A stretch of DNA of 24,403 bases from JAQBGV01 sp032128395 (GTDB taxonomy: Bacteria; Planctomycetota; UBA8108; UBA1146), in contig JAQBGV010000134.1 of assembly GCA_032128395.1 (NCBI GenBank), positions 1-24,403 on the forward strand, written 5' to 3'. Under the pieces are notes generated by a model. The model ran no database searches, was not told where the DNA came from, and saw only the letters and a list, made by a program, of their open reading frames with translations. The stretch's first letter is position 1; each line of letters opens with the position of its first letter. Below, piece by piece: positions 24,396-24,403 of the stretch. The position numbers and the translations under genes are program-made.

Positions 24396-24403
24396 GTTCC
24401 CCC

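Noticed and set aside
1..24403. CRISPR arrays, insertion sequences, prophage or integration sites
   Set aside because: No regular direct repeats, transposase or integrase motifs, or duplicated tRNA 3' end were seen; the tRNA-Pro end is not repeated in the window as far as I could read.

Overview
The window is about 24.4 kb of high-GC DNA. It looks like chromosomal DNA of an uncultured planctomycete or a close relative in the PVC group. That call is inferred from family content: repeated dockerin-like C-terminal tails built on paired RGD.N.DG..DI.DAI..L.YLF units, FG-GAP/ASPIC proteins, TPR proteins, a MoxR-DUF58-VWA gene cluster, many GTG starts, and signal peptides ending in ...AQ. I see no rRNA, insertion sequence, phage gene or CRISPR array. 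One tRNA gene (Pro, anticodon TGG) is present.

Layout. 120-1988 (minus): a secreted multi-module beta-sandwich protein with a dockerin tail. 2265-11430 (minus, transcribed right to left): five overlapping genes encoding an unknown membrane protein, a MoxR ATPase, a large exported TPR-like protein, a DUF58 protein and a large membrane-anchored VWA protein. Every junction overlaps by 4 to 14 bases, so the set behaves as one translationally coupled operon. 11431-12383: a mostly non-coding stretch with a possible 54-residue ORF, short direct repeats, several hairpins and tRNA-Pro. 12384-14150 (minus) and 14464-17709 (plus) diverge from a 313-base leader region; they encode an ASPIC/UnbV FG-GAP lipoprotein and a 1081-residue secreted mosaic protein. 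17979-19532: a di-heme peroxidase with a dockerin tail. 19535-21244 and 21241-22824: an FG-GAP/ASPIC protein and a TPR protein with an ATGA overlap. 23059-24321: a secreted protein with a cohesin-like N-domain, eight short DCDGNG-type acidic repeats and a dockerin-like tail.

How the genes may work together. The MoxR cluster follows the usual theme of an AAA+ ATPase acting with VWA-domain partners at the membrane, but it carries two members I cannot assign to a described family. Outside it, four of the secreted products share a dockerin-like tail and a signal-peptide end of AQ, and one of them also has a cohesin-like domain. This suggests a common extracellular or cell-surface attachment scheme that also carries a haem peroxidase. 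That is inference; no interaction can be read from sequence alone.

Starts were set from Shine-Dalgarno sequences, signal peptides and 4-base overlaps, so several differ from the longest possible ORF. I found no promoter good enough to report. Terminators are called only from inverted repeats and mostly lack a T tract.
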